Shown in pieces: positions 51,388-59,854 of a stretch of 64,000 nt of DNA. The DNA is taken from contig NZ_CP118631.1 in the NCBI RefSeq assembly GCF_028993635.1, positions 496,001 through 560,000 on the forward strand. The letters run 5' to 3'. The notes under the pieces were generated by a model. That model ran no database searches, was not told where the DNA came from, and was given only the letters and a program-made list of their open reading frames with translations. The stretch comes from Mucilaginibacter sp. SJ (lineage in GTDB: Bacteria; Bacteroidota; Bacteroidia; Sphingobacteriales; Sphingobacteriaceae). Positions within the stretch are counted from its first letter, which is position 1. Each line of letters opens with the position of its first letter. A program made the position numbers and the translations under genes.

Positions 51388-52518
51388 TTAGGCGTGTGTA
51401 AGTTTTTCTGCTGCCTGGCCCTGAGCGGCGTCGGCGTTCATTACTTCTGTTTGCCTGCGGATAGATTCGTTGTGAACTAATTCAAGCAATTTTTCAGTAA
51501 ACTCGGCGCTTAATTTTAATGCTTTACCGTAAGTTGTACGTTTTTGAAGGATTTCATCCCAGCGGCCAACTTGTAAAATGGTAATGTTGTTATCTTTTTT
51601 GTACTGGCCGATTTTTTCTGCAATCTGCATACGCTCAGCAATTTTCTGGATTAACAGGTCGTCGATCTTGTCGATCTGGTTACGTAGTTCAGCCAGTTTA
51701 TCGTTTACTTCAGAATTTCTAACTTCCGCTTTACGCAAAGTTAAGTGGTCGATGATATCGGCAAGAGCTGCAGGAGTAACCTGTTGTTTAGCATCTGTCC
51801 AGGCTACGCTTGGATCGATATGTGATTCGATCATTAAGCCTTGCATATCAAGGTCTAAAGCTTTTTGTGAAACATAACCGATCAGATCGCGATTACCTGA
51901 AATATGGCTCGGGTCATTAATAAGAGGTAATTCAGGAGCCAGGGTTTTTAAGGCGATAGCAACATCCCACATCGGTTCATTACGGAAAGCAGATTTTTCG
52001 TAAGATGAGAAACCGCGGTGGATCGCAGCTAATTTAGTAATACCTGCATTATTGATACGCTCTAAAGCGCCGACCCATAATGAAAGATCAGGATTTACCG
52101 GGTTTTTAACCATTACAGGCACATCAACACCTTTTAAAGCATCGGCGATTTCCTGAACTGTGAATGGATTGGCAGTTGAACGTGCACCTACCCAAAGGAT
52201 ATCAACACCGGCTTTTAAAGCTTCTTCAACGTGTTTTGCTGTAGCAACCTCAACAGCTGTTGGCAAGCCTGTTTCTTCTTTAGCGCGTTTTAACCATTCC
52301 AAACCAATGCTGCCAATACCTTCAAACTCACCCGGGCGTGTACGTGGTTTCCAGATACCTGCACGCAAAGCTGAGATTTTACCTGTTTGGGCTAATAAAT
52401 GAGCTGTGGCTACTAATTGTTCCTCTGTTTCAGCGCTGCAAGGGCCTGAAATAACCAAGGGCTCCTTACCTGTTTTAATCCAGGTGTTAAGCGGCTGTAT
52501 GTTTAAATTTAGTTTCAT
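51388..52518 (-). CDS. Bifunctional DAHP synthase / chorismate mutase (AroQ type)
   Basis: A 376-residue fusion. Residues 1-255 are a type I-beta (KDO8P-like) DAHP synthase: VISGPCSAETEEQ, ALRAGIWKPRTRPGEFEG, ILWVGARSTANPFTVQE, NDPSHISGNRDL. Residues about 270-360 are an AroQ chorismate mutase helix bundle (KLAELRNQIDKIDDLLIQKIAERM). It both begins the pathway and commits chorismate to prephenate. In Bacteroidota the mutase often regulates the synthase domain. It lies 93 bases downstream of pheA and under the same attenuator. Confidence 0.95.
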   Translation of the reverse strand: MKLNLNIQPLNTWIKTGKEPLVISGPCSAETEEQLVATAHLLAQTGKISALRAGIWKPRTRPGEFEGIGSIGLEWLKRAKEETGLPTAVEVATAKHVEEALKAGVDILWVGARSTANPFTVQEIADALKGVDVPVMVKNPVNPDLSLWVGALERINNAGITKLAAIHRGFSSYEKSAFRNEPMWDVAIALKTLAPELPLINDPSHISGNRDLIGYVSQKALDLDMQGLMIESHIDPSVAWTDAKQQVTPAALADIIDHLTLRKAEVRNSEVNDKLAELRNQIDKIDDLLIQKIAERMQIAEKIGQYKKDNNITILQVGRWDEILQKRTTYGKALKLSAEFTEKLLELVHNESIRRQTEVMNADAAQGQAAEKLTHA

Positions 52519-52611
52519 CGTTTTTTTGTTTGTCCGGCGATAGCCGGGAATGTTAGTTAATAATTTAAATTATGTTAGTTTTTTGGGTTTCTGCTTGTTA
52601 ATGGTCTTTAT

Positions 52612-53520
52612 TTATACATTACGCCTGATATTGATATACTTGCGGATGCTCCGTTCGGCCCGGCGAGGTTTTGGGCTCACCGCATGCTCATCATCGTGCC
52701 TTTCGTACTCGCCAAGGATATTGAAGTTATGGGTGTACTTAAGGATTTGCCTTATGGAAGCGTCATATTGTTTTTGCTCTTCCCATTCTATATCTACATA
52801 AAAATTGTACTCGTTGCGCTTGCCCAAAATCGGCATCGACTGAATTTTGCTCATATTTACACCTTCTTCGGCAAAAATATTAAGCACTTTAGCCAACGCA
52901 CCAACTTTGTTACTCACCTGGAAGCATAAAGAAGCTTTGTTAGCCGGTTTCTTCTCGATATTATCATGATGGGTAAGGATCAGAAAACGGGTAAAGTTTC
53001 TTTTGTTCGATTCGATGCGGCGTTCCAAAACATCCAGACCGTAAAGCTTGGCGGCTAAGGAGTTTGCAATAGCAACCGTATCTGTTAGCTGTTCATCCCT
53101 GATGCGTTTAGCACAGGCTGCAGTATCACTGCTCTCCACAATTTTAAGGTGCGGATATTCGTCAAAAAAATCAACACACTGGCGTAAGGCAATGGGGTGG
53201 GAGGTTACATATTTGATATCCTCGAATTTTACCCCGGGTAAAGCCATCAGGTGCAGTTGAATGGGCAGGTAAATTTCACCAACTACGGGAAAGCCATAAT
53301 CAAGCAGCAAGGTATAGTTTGGCAGGATGCTGCCGGCGATGCTGTTTTCGATAGCCATTACCACATAATCGGCCTCACGGTTTTTTAAACTCTCAAATGT
53401 TTGTTTGAAAGAGTTGCATTCAATGGTCTCGGTGTTTTCGCCGAAGTATTTCAATGCAGCTTCTTCGTGAAAAGAGGCCCGGATACCCTGAATTGCGACT
53501 TTTGGTTGTTCTATTTTCAT
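52612..53520 (-). CDS. pheA: Prephenate dehydratase
   Basis: A 302-residue protein. Residues 1-180 are the prephenate dehydratase domain (IQGIRASFHEEAA, the SNxxxA-like IENSIAGSI, and the NFTRFLIL Thr-Arg-Phe motif). Residues about 195-275 are an ACT domain (SLCFQVSNKVGALAKVLNIF) for phenylalanine feedback. It turns prephenate into phenylpyruvate. It is the first gene of the operon, directly downstream of the Phe/Tyr leader peptide and its terminator. The basic tail (PKPRRAERSIRKYINIRR) is longer than usual. Confidence 0.95.
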   Translation of the reverse strand: MKIEQPKVAIQGIRASFHEEAALKYFGENTETIECNSFKQTFESLKNREADYVVMAIENSIAGSILPNYTLLLDYGFPVVGEIYLPIQLHLMALPGVKFEDIKYVTSHPIALRQCVDFFDEYPHLKIVESSDTAACAKRIRDEQLTDTVAIANSLAAKLYGLDVLERRIESNKRNFTRFLILTHHDNIEKKPANKASLCFQVSNKVGALAKVLNIFAEEGVNMSKIQSMPILGKRNEYNFYVDIEWEEQKQYDASIRQILKYTHNFNILGEYERHDDEHAVSPKPRRAERSIRKYINIRRNV

Positions 53521-53535
53521 AAACCTGCTTAAAGC

Positions 53536-53567
53536 AAAAAGTCCCGGCTGGTAGGCCGGGACTTTTT
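53536..53567 (-). terminator. Attenuator terminator of the aromatic operon
   Basis: On the minus strand AAAAAGTCCCGGC-ctacca-GCCGGGACTTTTT, a 13-bp perfect stem with a T-run, placed between the leader peptide and pheA. Its 5' arm AGTCCCGGC can instead pair with GCCGGGACT at the end of the leader peptide gene (53599-53607), giving a 9-bp antiterminator. Confidence 0.88.
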
Positions 53568-53596
53568 AGTTTCTTTATATGTTTGTTTTGTACATA

Positions 53597-53662
53597 TTAG
53601 TCCCGGCTCTCACTGGTAAAGTAAAAGTAGTAGCCAAAGAAGTATGCACCTGTTAATTTCAT
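53597..53662 (-). CDS. Phe/Tyr-rich leader peptide of the pheA operon
   Basis: A 21-residue peptide, ATG at 53662 and TAA at 53599-53597. Residues 7-15 read YFFGYYFYF: four Phe and four Tyr among nine residues, the hallmark of an attenuation leader. The last codons (Ser-Arg-Asp-stop) overlap GCCGGGACT, which can pair with the terminator's 5' arm. A ribosome that finishes the peptide would cover this segment and let the terminator form; a ribosome stalled on Phe or Tyr codons would free it to act as antiterminator. This is a complete classical attenuator layout. Confidence 0.9.
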   Translation of the reverse strand: MKLTGAYFFGYYFYFTSESRD

Positions 53663-53684
53663 TTGTCGTTTTTTTATTACGACG

Positions 53685-53714
53685 TAAATGTACGGTAAAA
53701 AAAGAGTTTGTCAA
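53685..53714 (-). promoter_or_regulatory. Promoter of the leader peptide-pheA operon
   Basis: On the minus strand TTG (53714-53712), 19 bases, then TACATTTA (53692-53685), one base off the TAnnTTTG consensus. Transcription would begin about 15-20 bases before the leader ATG. Confidence 0.7.
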
Positions 53715-53968
53715 TAGAAAATTTTATTTTTTGTTAAAAAAGAATAGTCAACAAAATTAAATTTGGCGAAAGTCGGTTTTTTGATTCGCCAAACGTTGTT
53801 TTTCCGATGTAAGTTATCTTAACACCCGATTTTTCAGGATGGTTTCATTAAAGGTACGGGTTTGCTCGTCAGAATACCCGGATTTTTGTAACTGTTTTGC
53901 TCGAGCTTGGATATTAACTGCAGTATTGTTTTAGGTATGCTTGAAGGCAGCATCCAAATATACTGTGG

Positions 53969-54895
53969 CTAAGCGGCTGTTTCGTGTTTTTTATGCGTCT
54001 CTTCCATCGCTTTATATTCGCGTTGCAATATGCGCGCGGTCTGGGTACTGCCATCATGGCTCCATCCCGGAGGATTTAAGAGATAGCCGATCTTTGATTT
54101 AAGATCGGGAGCATTTTTTACATCATGCAATAAAGCCTTCCATTCATGGAATAGAACATTCACAGGCCCCATATCTTCAGGCTGTTTGGTTAAGCCATAT
54201 TTAACCGGCTCTGGTAAATCTTCATCGCGGAAAGTACCAAATATTCTGTCCCAGATAATCAATACCATGCCCATGTTTTTATCCAGGTAAGGAATGTTTG
54301 ATGCATGGTGTACACGGTGATGGGCAGGTGTCACAAAGATCCATCCGTACCATTTTGGCAAGGGAATTTTGTACTGCGTATGCACGAGGTTGCCGTATAG
54401 CTGTGTAATTAAATAAGCATACAAGATATCTAAAGCAGTAAAGCCCATTACCGCCAATGGTAAATAAAAGAACACCCTGTAAAGGGGTTCAAAAACTGTA
54501 GATCTAAAACCTGTTGTAAAATTAAAATGCTCGGACGAGTGATGGGTAACATGCATCGCCCAAAACATTCGGCAGTAGTGCCCGGTGTAATGCAAAACCC
54601 AATATAAAAAATCCTGCACTACGACAAGGGTAAACCAATACAGAAATATATTATGAATCTGGAATAACCTAAAATGCAGGTATGTATAATCTAAAATAAA
54701 AAAAGTAAAAAACTTAACGCAAAGGTTGATTACAACAGCCAGGGCAGTAAGGTAGATATTGGTCAGCGTATCGCGGGTTTCATAGTACTTGCGATCTTCC
54801 CAATAGCTCAGAGCCATTTCAACAAGCGTTAAAATAACCAATAAGCCCATTAAAACAAGGGCCGCCTGATTTCGCGGATCTAAATGCTGAAGCAT
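53969..54895 (-). CDS. Sterol desaturase/fatty acid hydroxylase family protein
   Basis: A 308-residue membrane di-iron oxygenase. His boxes: HYTGHYCRMFWAMHVTHHSSEH and, later, THAHHRVHHA-type TPAHHRVHHAS. Four hydrophobic segments span 10-125. Related enzymes hydroxylate or desaturate sterols, carotenoids or fatty acids; in Bacteroidota most are uncharacterised lipid-modifying enzymes. It starts 1 base after the aroB stop, so it is the last gene of the S4-aroB operon. Confidence 0.87.
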   Translation of the reverse strand: MLQHLDPRNQAALVLMGLLVILTLVEMALSYWEDRKYYETRDTLTNIYLTALAVVINLCVKFFTFFILDYTYLHFRLFQIHNIFLYWFTLVVVQDFLYWVLHYTGHYCRMFWAMHVTHHSSEHFNFTTGFRSTVFEPLYRVFFYLPLAVMGFTALDILYAYLITQLYGNLVHTQYKIPLPKWYGWIFVTPAHHRVHHASNIPYLDKNMGMVLIIWDRIFGTFRDEDLPEPVKYGLTKQPEDMGPVNVLFHEWKALLHDVKNAPDLKSKIGYLLNPPGWSHDGSTQTARILQREYKAMEETHKKHETAA

Positions 54896-54896
54896 G

Positions 54897-55955
54897 TTAC
54901 AAGTTAATGTAATATCTTAAACTTTCACAAAGTTCGTGGGCAGTGCACACATTATCAATACTAAACTCACCTATATGTGTTAATAAGGTGCAATTAATCT
55001 CATCACCAACGTTCTTTTTGTCCTTTTTCATATTCAACAGCAGTTCGTCGAAACTGTCTTCATTGATGGTATGCCTGGGATAAAGATCGGTCAATACCTT
55101 TACAATTTCATGAAGTTCTTCTGAAGGCAACCCTGTTTTTTTGTGGGCGAGGTATGATTCGCAAATCATGCCGATAGCTACGGCTTCACCGTGCGAAAGG
55201 CTATCTTCATCATGCAGTAAAGAATAAGTTTCGACAGCGTGGCCGATAGTATGCCCAAAGTTAAGCGCTTTACGGATGCCTTTCTCGTGCGGGTCTTGTA
55301 TGGTAATTTCGTTTTTGATCTGTACCGAACGATGTACCAATTCAACCGATGGGTTTTTCAGGTCGCTGTTTTTTAGTTTGTTCCAGTAAGCGGCATCAAC
55401 AATTAAACCATGTTTGAGCATTTCGGCCAAACCTGAAAGGATCTGGCGCGGCGGGAGGCTTTGTAAAAATTCATGTGCTATAAACACAGCTTTAGGCATA
55501 GTGAATGTACCGATGATGTTTTTAATCCCATCAACATCGATACCTGTTTTGCCTCCAACCGAGGCGTCAACCTGCGAAAGCAGGGTAGTAGGCACCTGTA
55601 CAAAATCTATCCCTCTTTTGTAAGTAGAAGCGGCAAAGCCCCCCATATCTGTAATAACGCCACCACCTAAATTGATCATAAGGCTCTTGCGGTCAGCACC
55701 AAAGTCAATCAGCATTTTCCAAACACCTACGCAAAAATCAATGTTTTTGCTTTCCTCGCCTGATGAAACCTCGATCAGGTCGTAATTATTAAAGTCTGTA
55801 AGTTTGCTGGTAAGTAACGGCAGGCAATGTGCGCCCGTGTTTTCGTCGGTTAAAATAAAAAATTTTGAATAGTTGCCTTTTTTGATAAAATCAACCAACT
55901 CATCAAGGCTATTATCGAAATAAACCGAGTAATTATCGCTTAAAATAGTGTTCAT
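54897..55955 (-). CDS. aroB: 3-dehydroquinate synthase
   Basis: A 352-residue protein with the AroB NAD and Zn motifs: LTDENTGAHCLPLL, GEESKN, NLGGGVITDMGGFAASTYKRGIDF, PTTLLSQVDASVGGKTGID, and the Zn His in LNFGHTIGHAVE. It cyclises DAHP to dehydroquinate, the second step of the shikimate pathway. It is not under the Phe/Tyr attenuator but lies 1.4 kb upstream of it (in map terms) in a separate minus-strand operon with the S4 protein (2 bases) and the desaturase (1 base). Confidence 0.96.
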   Translation of the reverse strand: MNTILSDNYSVYFDNSLDELVDFIKKGNYSKFFILTDENTGAHCLPLLTSKLTDFNNYDLIEVSSGEESKNIDFCVGVWKMLIDFGADRKSLMINLGGGVITDMGGFAASTYKRGIDFVQVPTTLLSQVDASVGGKTGIDVDGIKNIIGTFTMPKAVFIAHEFLQSLPPRQILSGLAEMLKHGLIVDAAYWNKLKNSDLKNPSVELVHRSVQIKNEITIQDPHEKGIRKALNFGHTIGHAVETYSLLHDEDSLSHGEAVAIGMICESYLAHKKTGLPSEELHEIVKVLTDLYPRHTINEDSFDELLLNMKKDKKNVGDEINCTLLTHIGEFSIDNVCTAHELCESLRYYINL

Positions 55956-55957
55956 TA

Positions 55958-56164
55958 TTATATTACTATAATTTTATTTCCATCGAACTCAACCGTGTCA
56001 CCTCTTTTTACTTTGAGTCGTTTTCGGTAATCAACCGCGCCGTTATACTTCACGAGGCCTTCAGTTACAACTATTTGCGCCTCGCCGCCGGTTTGCACTA
56101 AGTTCACAGCCTTGAGTAGCTGGATCATTGGGATAAAGTCCCCTTCTAACTTAAATTCGATCAT
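55958..56164 (-). CDS. S4-domain RNA-binding protein (YaaA/YbcJ-like)
   Basis: A 68-residue protein consisting of one S4 domain: FIPMIQLLKAVNLVQTGGEAQ, VTEGLVKYNG, RKRLKVKRGDTV. It probably binds structured RNA or ribosomes. It is first in the operon with aroB and divergent from proline dehydrogenase. Confidence 0.87.
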   Translation of the reverse strand: MIEFKLEGDFIPMIQLLKAVNLVQTGGEAQIVVTEGLVKYNGAVDYRKRLKVKRGDTVEFDGNKIIVI

Positions 56165-56222
56165 GGGATGGCAAAAATAAACTATTCATGCAATTATGAG
56201 TTATCATTTTATAATTTTGCAG

Positions 56223-57425
56223 ATGACCTCTAACGAAACTAACAATAATCAAGGACGAACTACGCCCTCGTTCGAAAATACAGAAATAGCTTTTCGCCAT
56301 TCATCCAATGCCGATCTTAACCGGGCGTACTGGCTGTTCAGGATGATTAATGTCAACTTTTTAGTGAGGATTGGCCCGCCGATTACCAATTTTGCCATGA
56401 AGATTGGTTTGCCGATAAAGAGTATTATCAAAGCTACCATATTTAAACATTTTTGCGGCGGTGAAACTATTGCCGAATGTGATAATACCATCAAAAATCT
56501 TTATAGCGGTAGGGTAGGTACTATCCTGGATTATTCGGTAGAGGGAGAGGAAGAAGAAACCGTATTTGATAATACCCGCGATGAGATTATCCGTACTATT
56601 GACCGCGCTGCCAAAGACAAAGCTATTCCGCTTACTGTATTTAAAATAACAGGCGTAGGCCGTTTTGGCCTGCTTGAGAAGCTTGATGCGCGCCTTAAAC
56701 TAAACGATACTGAAGAAGAGGAGTGGAGAAGGGTACAAGCCCGGGTGTTGGCGATATGTGATAAGGCATATAAAAACAATGTACCGGTAATGATAGATGC
56801 AGAGGAAAGCTGGATCCAGGATACCATCGATCTTTTGGCACTTACAATGATGACTCAGTTTAACAAGCAAAAACCGATAGTATATAATACCTATCAAATG
56901 TACAGGCATGATAAACTGGCCTCGATGTTAAACGATCATGCTATTGCTCAAAGCGAAGGCTTTATCTTGGGAGCGAAAATAGTACGCGGTGCGTATATGG
57001 AGAAAGAGCGCAAACGTGCCGAAGAAAGAGGTTATCCTTCTCCGATTCAGCCCGATAAAAAATCTGCTGATCTTGATTATGATTCAGCACTTGATTATTG
57101 TACCAGTCATATCAATGAAATAGCTTTTATAGCAGGCACACATAATGAAGAAAGCTGCCGTTTGCTGGCCGAATTGCTGGATAATAAAAGTATCGATCAT
57201 AAACATCCGCATGTTTATTTTTCGCAATTGCTTGGCATGAGCGATAACTTAAGCTTTAACCTCGCCCATGCCGATTATAATGTAGCTAAATACGTGCCTT
57301 ATGGACCGGTAAAGGCTGTATTACCATATTTATTTCGCCGTGCACAGGAAAATACGGCAATAGCCGGGCAAATGAGCCGCGAGTTAAGCTTAATTACAAA
57401 AGAAAGAAAGCGCCGAAGCGCTTAA
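56223..57425 (+). CDS. Proline dehydrogenase
   Basis: A 400-residue PRODH-type TIM-barrel protein from ATG 56223 (MTSNETNNN); the earlier ATG at 56196 is less likely. Segments VFKITGVGRFGLLEKL, NNVPVMIDAEESW, YNTYQMYRHDKL, GAKIVRGAYMEKERKRAEERGYP, and AGTHNEESC, with the YVPYGPV end, match the family. It is monofunctional: FAD-dependent oxidation of proline to P5C. It is divergent from the S4-aroB operon. Confidence 0.93.
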   Translation: MTSNETNNNQGRTTPSFENTEIAFRHSSNADLNRAYWLFRMINVNFLVRIGPPITNFAMKIGLPIKSIIKATIFKHFCGGETIAECDNTIKNLYSGRVGTILDYSVEGEEEETVFDNTRDEIIRTIDRAAKDKAIPLTVFKITGVGRFGLLEKLDARLKLNDTEEEEWRRVQARVLAICDKAYKNNVPVMIDAEESWIQDTIDLLALTMMTQFNKQKPIVYNTYQMYRHDKLASMLNDHAIAQSEGFILGAKIVRGAYMEKERKRAEERGYPSPIQPDKKSADLDYDSALDYCTSHINEIAFIAGTHNEESCRLLAELLDNKSIDHKHPHVYFSQLLGMSDNLSFNLAHADYNVAKYVPYGPVKAVLPYLFRRAQENTAIAGQMSRELSLITKERKRRSA

Positions 57426-57444
57426 CTTATAAAACTACCATACA

Positions 57445-57479
57445 AGAGAGCATTTATTAAATTAGTTGCTCTCTTTTTG
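57445..57479. terminator. Terminator of proline dehydrogenase gene
   Basis: AGAGAGCA (57445-57452) pairs with TGCTCTCT (57467-57474), then TTTTT. It overlaps the end of the convergent HAD gene. Confidence 0.65.
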
Positions 57480-58089
57480 CAAAGGACTGTATAGTATCCG
57501 GAGCCGTCATAAGAAAGGTCTGGATGCCCAACTTTTTTGCGGCCTCCAGGTGCTGCGGGCTATCGTCAATAAATAAGGTTTCTTCGGGCTTTAACTTATT
57601 TTCCTTAAGTACCTGCTCAAAAATTGCAGGCTCTGGCTTGCGTTTGCCCGTAAGGTGCGAGTAATATGTTTTTTCGAACAGGTGATCGTTCCCCTCAAAA
57701 CCGAAATCGGTTTTAAGATAGTTCATGATATAATCATAATGGATAGCGTTAATATTGCTAAGCAAAAAAGTACGGTATTTGTCTTTTAGCTTTAACAGTA
57801 ATTCGTGATTCCCTTCGGCAATTCCGACCAATATACTGTTCCATGCAGCATCAATCTGAAGATCGGTAAGGGAAGAGTCGTTGGTTTTTTCTCTTACGTA
57901 ATCCCTGAATTGTGCTGCGGTAACTTCGCCACGATCAAATTTATCAAAAATTTCATCCTGGGTTTTGTGGCCAAAAAACGCTTCGGGGTTACTTATACCT
58001 AATTGATTCCATGATTGTTGAACACGGAGAAAGTCGATACTGAAAATAACGTTACCATAATCGAAGATGATATTTTTAATATTTTCCAT
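57457..58089 (-). CDS. HAD family hydrolase
   Basis: A 210-residue HAD phosphatase from the ATG at 58089 (MENIKNI); the frame to 58137 is an extension. Motifs: FDYGNVIFSID with the nucleophile Asp, the FLLSN Ser, KRKPEPAIF with the Lys, and LFIDDSPQHLEAA. The C1 cap is helical. The FDYGNV start resembles YihX/haloacid dehalogenase-like sugar phosphatases. Substrate unknown. It is convergent with proline dehydrogenase. Confidence 0.88.
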   Translation of the reverse strand: MENIKNIIFDYGNVIFSIDFLRVQQSWNQLGISNPEAFFGHKTQDEIFDKFDRGEVTAAQFRDYVREKTNDSSLTDLQIDAAWNSILVGIAEGNHELLLKLKDKYRTFLLSNINAIHYDYIMNYLKTDFGFEGNDHLFEKTYYSHLTGKRKPEPAIFEQVLKENKLKPEETLFIDDSPQHLEAAKKLGIQTFLMTAPDTIQSFAKREQLI

Positions 58090-58154
58090 AAAAAGAGTTT
58101 GAGATATGGCCGCAAATATGTAAAATTGCACCCGCAAACAAAAACAAAATAACT

Positions 58155-58228
58155 GCGCCTATAGCTCAGTCGGTTAGAGTAGAAGACTCATAATCTTTTG
58201 GTCCCTGGTTCGAGCCCAGGTGGGCGCA
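58155..58228 (+). tRNA. tRNA with CAT anticodon (Met, or Ile if lysidine-modified)
   Basis: 74 nt. Acceptor GCGCCTA pairs with TGGGCGC; D stem GCTC/GAGT; anticodon stem GAAGA/TCTTT with loop CTCATAA (anticodon CAT); T stem CCTGG/CCAGG around TTCGAGC. CCA is not encoded. Elongator Met versus Ile2 (lysidine) cannot be decided. A terminator follows, and a recombinase gene lies 184 bases downstream, so its 3' end may be an attachment site. Confidence 0.93.
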
Positions 58229-58234
58229 CTTAGT

Positions 58235-58268
58235 AAAAAAGCCGTTTCTGCATCAGAAATGGCTTTTT
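58235..58268 (+). terminator. Terminator of the tRNA gene
   Basis: AAAAAAGCCGTTTCT / AGAAATGGCTTTTTT, with one G-T pair and a short GCATC-type loop, followed by T. It lies 6 bases after the tRNA. Confidence 0.78.
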
Positions 58269-58412
58269 TTGTTTCTAAACGCCGAGTTCGGTCCCTCAGC
58301 AGCATCGTCACTGTGAAGTTTTCGTGACGAGATTTACAGGTTTTTTTGTTGAACTTGACACGTAATCTTCACAAATACGTCACGAAGATTTCGGGTCATA
58401 AATGTAAATTTT

Positions 58413-59726
58413 ATGGCAACTGTAGCTGCAGTCGTTTATGAACACCACAAAAAAAATGATGGAACTTTTAACGTAAAAATTAGGGTCTATCACAAGTCGC
58501 AAAAGAAGTATATTGATACTACTCATTTTGTCTCAAGGAGACAATTGGATGCGGAATTCAATATCAAAGACAAGTATCTTTTACGGGTGCTTGAAGAAAC
58601 TCTCGAAGAATATCGCGAAGAGATCACTCGACTTAAAAGTAAGATCGATTTTCTTACCTGTGAAGGCTTACGTGACTATTTACAAAATTTGAACAGCGAT
58701 ATTGATTTCATAAAATTCGCACAGGAGCACATCGATCGATTGATCGAAGAAAAACGAGAGCCTTACTCCAAATGCTTTCGAGTAGTGAGGAATAGTCTGA
58801 TCGATTATTTCAAACGTACTTCCGCTTCAATCACAGAAATCACGTCGACAATGCTCCATAGCTATGAGCGCTTTCTAAAAAGTGAAAGAACGCATAAACG
58901 GATCAATCAACTGGGTAAAGAAGTTACAACTACGGAGAAAGGATTGACGGAGAGTGGTCTTCACAATCACATGAGAGATCTAAGAACCTTGTTCAATGCA
59001 GCAAGGAATCTATACAATGATGATGATCTCGGCATTTACAAGATAAAGCATTATCCGTTCAAAAAATACAAAATCGGATCTGCCCCACTTACAGAAAGTA
59101 GAGATAACACAATTGAAGAGGTGAAGACCATCATGGAATGTGTGGCGGAGTCCGGTAGCCGTGCGGAGTTAGCGAAAGACCTTTACATGCTTTCATTTTT
59201 CATGTGTGGGATGAATGCGGTCGACCTATATAATTCTGAAACCAAGTGGATCAAAAATGGCAGACTTGAATATAATCGTGCAAAAACGAAAGGCAGGAGA
59301 AAAGACAGGGCTTTTATCAGTATCAAAATAATTGATGAAGCGATTCCATTATTAAATAAATATATAGGTAAGTTAACGACCAGATATTGCAATTACGAAG
59401 GCTTGGACACTGCCCTATCTGATGGCATGAAGAAGCTTAGGGAACTGACAGGTATTCCTGATATTACACTTTATTGGGCTCGGCATACATTTGCTACTCT
59501 TGCCAGAAATGAGTGCCGGATGAGTAAAGATGACGTTGGTCAGGCATTAAACCATATTGATAATGGCCATCGTACTACCGATATATATATCGCAAAAGAC
59601 TGGCGTATAGTGGATGAGGTTCAGGAGAATGTAGTCGATTTGCTGCGCTCAATCAGTAAAGATGTCGAGATCCTTCAAATTGATCCAATTGTTCAACGCG
59701 GTGCTATGCGAGCTATCTATGCTTAA
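58413..59726 (+). CDS. Tyrosine recombinase/integrase of a second element
   Basis: A 437-residue site-specific recombinase of the Bacteroidota group. N-terminal arm/core-binding region (YEHHKKNDGTFNVKIRVYHK) and a catalytic half with TLYWARHTFATLA, ALNHIDNGHRTTDIYIA (nucleophile Tyr). The Arg I position reads MCGMNAVDLYN and the box II His is Tyr; both are common deviations in CTnDOT-like relatives, so activity is still possible. It lies just downstream of the tRNA, the usual layout of an element integrated at the tRNA 3' end, and it heads the element that continues past the right edge. Confidence 0.9.
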   Translation: MATVAAVVYEHHKKNDGTFNVKIRVYHKSQKKYIDTTHFVSRRQLDAEFNIKDKYLLRVLEETLEEYREEITRLKSKIDFLTCEGLRDYLQNLNSDIDFIKFAQEHIDRLIEEKREPYSKCFRVVRNSLIDYFKRTSASITEITSTMLHSYERFLKSERTHKRINQLGKEVTTTEKGLTESGLHNHMRDLRTLFNAARNLYNDDDLGIYKIKHYPFKKYKIGSAPLTESRDNTIEEVKTIMECVAESGSRAELAKDLYMLSFFMCGMNAVDLYNSETKWIKNGRLEYNRAKTKGRRKDRAFISIKIIDEAIPLLNKYIGKLTTRYCNYEGLDTALSDGMKKLRELTGIPDITLYWARHTFATLARNECRMSKDDVGQALNHIDNGHRTTDIYIAKDWRIVDEVQENVVDLLRSISKDVEILQIDPIVQRGAMRAIYA

Positions 59727-59854
59727 GTGTTCTCTAATGGAATCGTTGAATTCTAAAGACCGAATAGATCTATTAATATTTGTATTAGTAGCTTAATCCC
59801 TCAAACACTCGGCTAAGTTTGGTATCTTGCTTTTCCTAACCATCGCAAACAATA

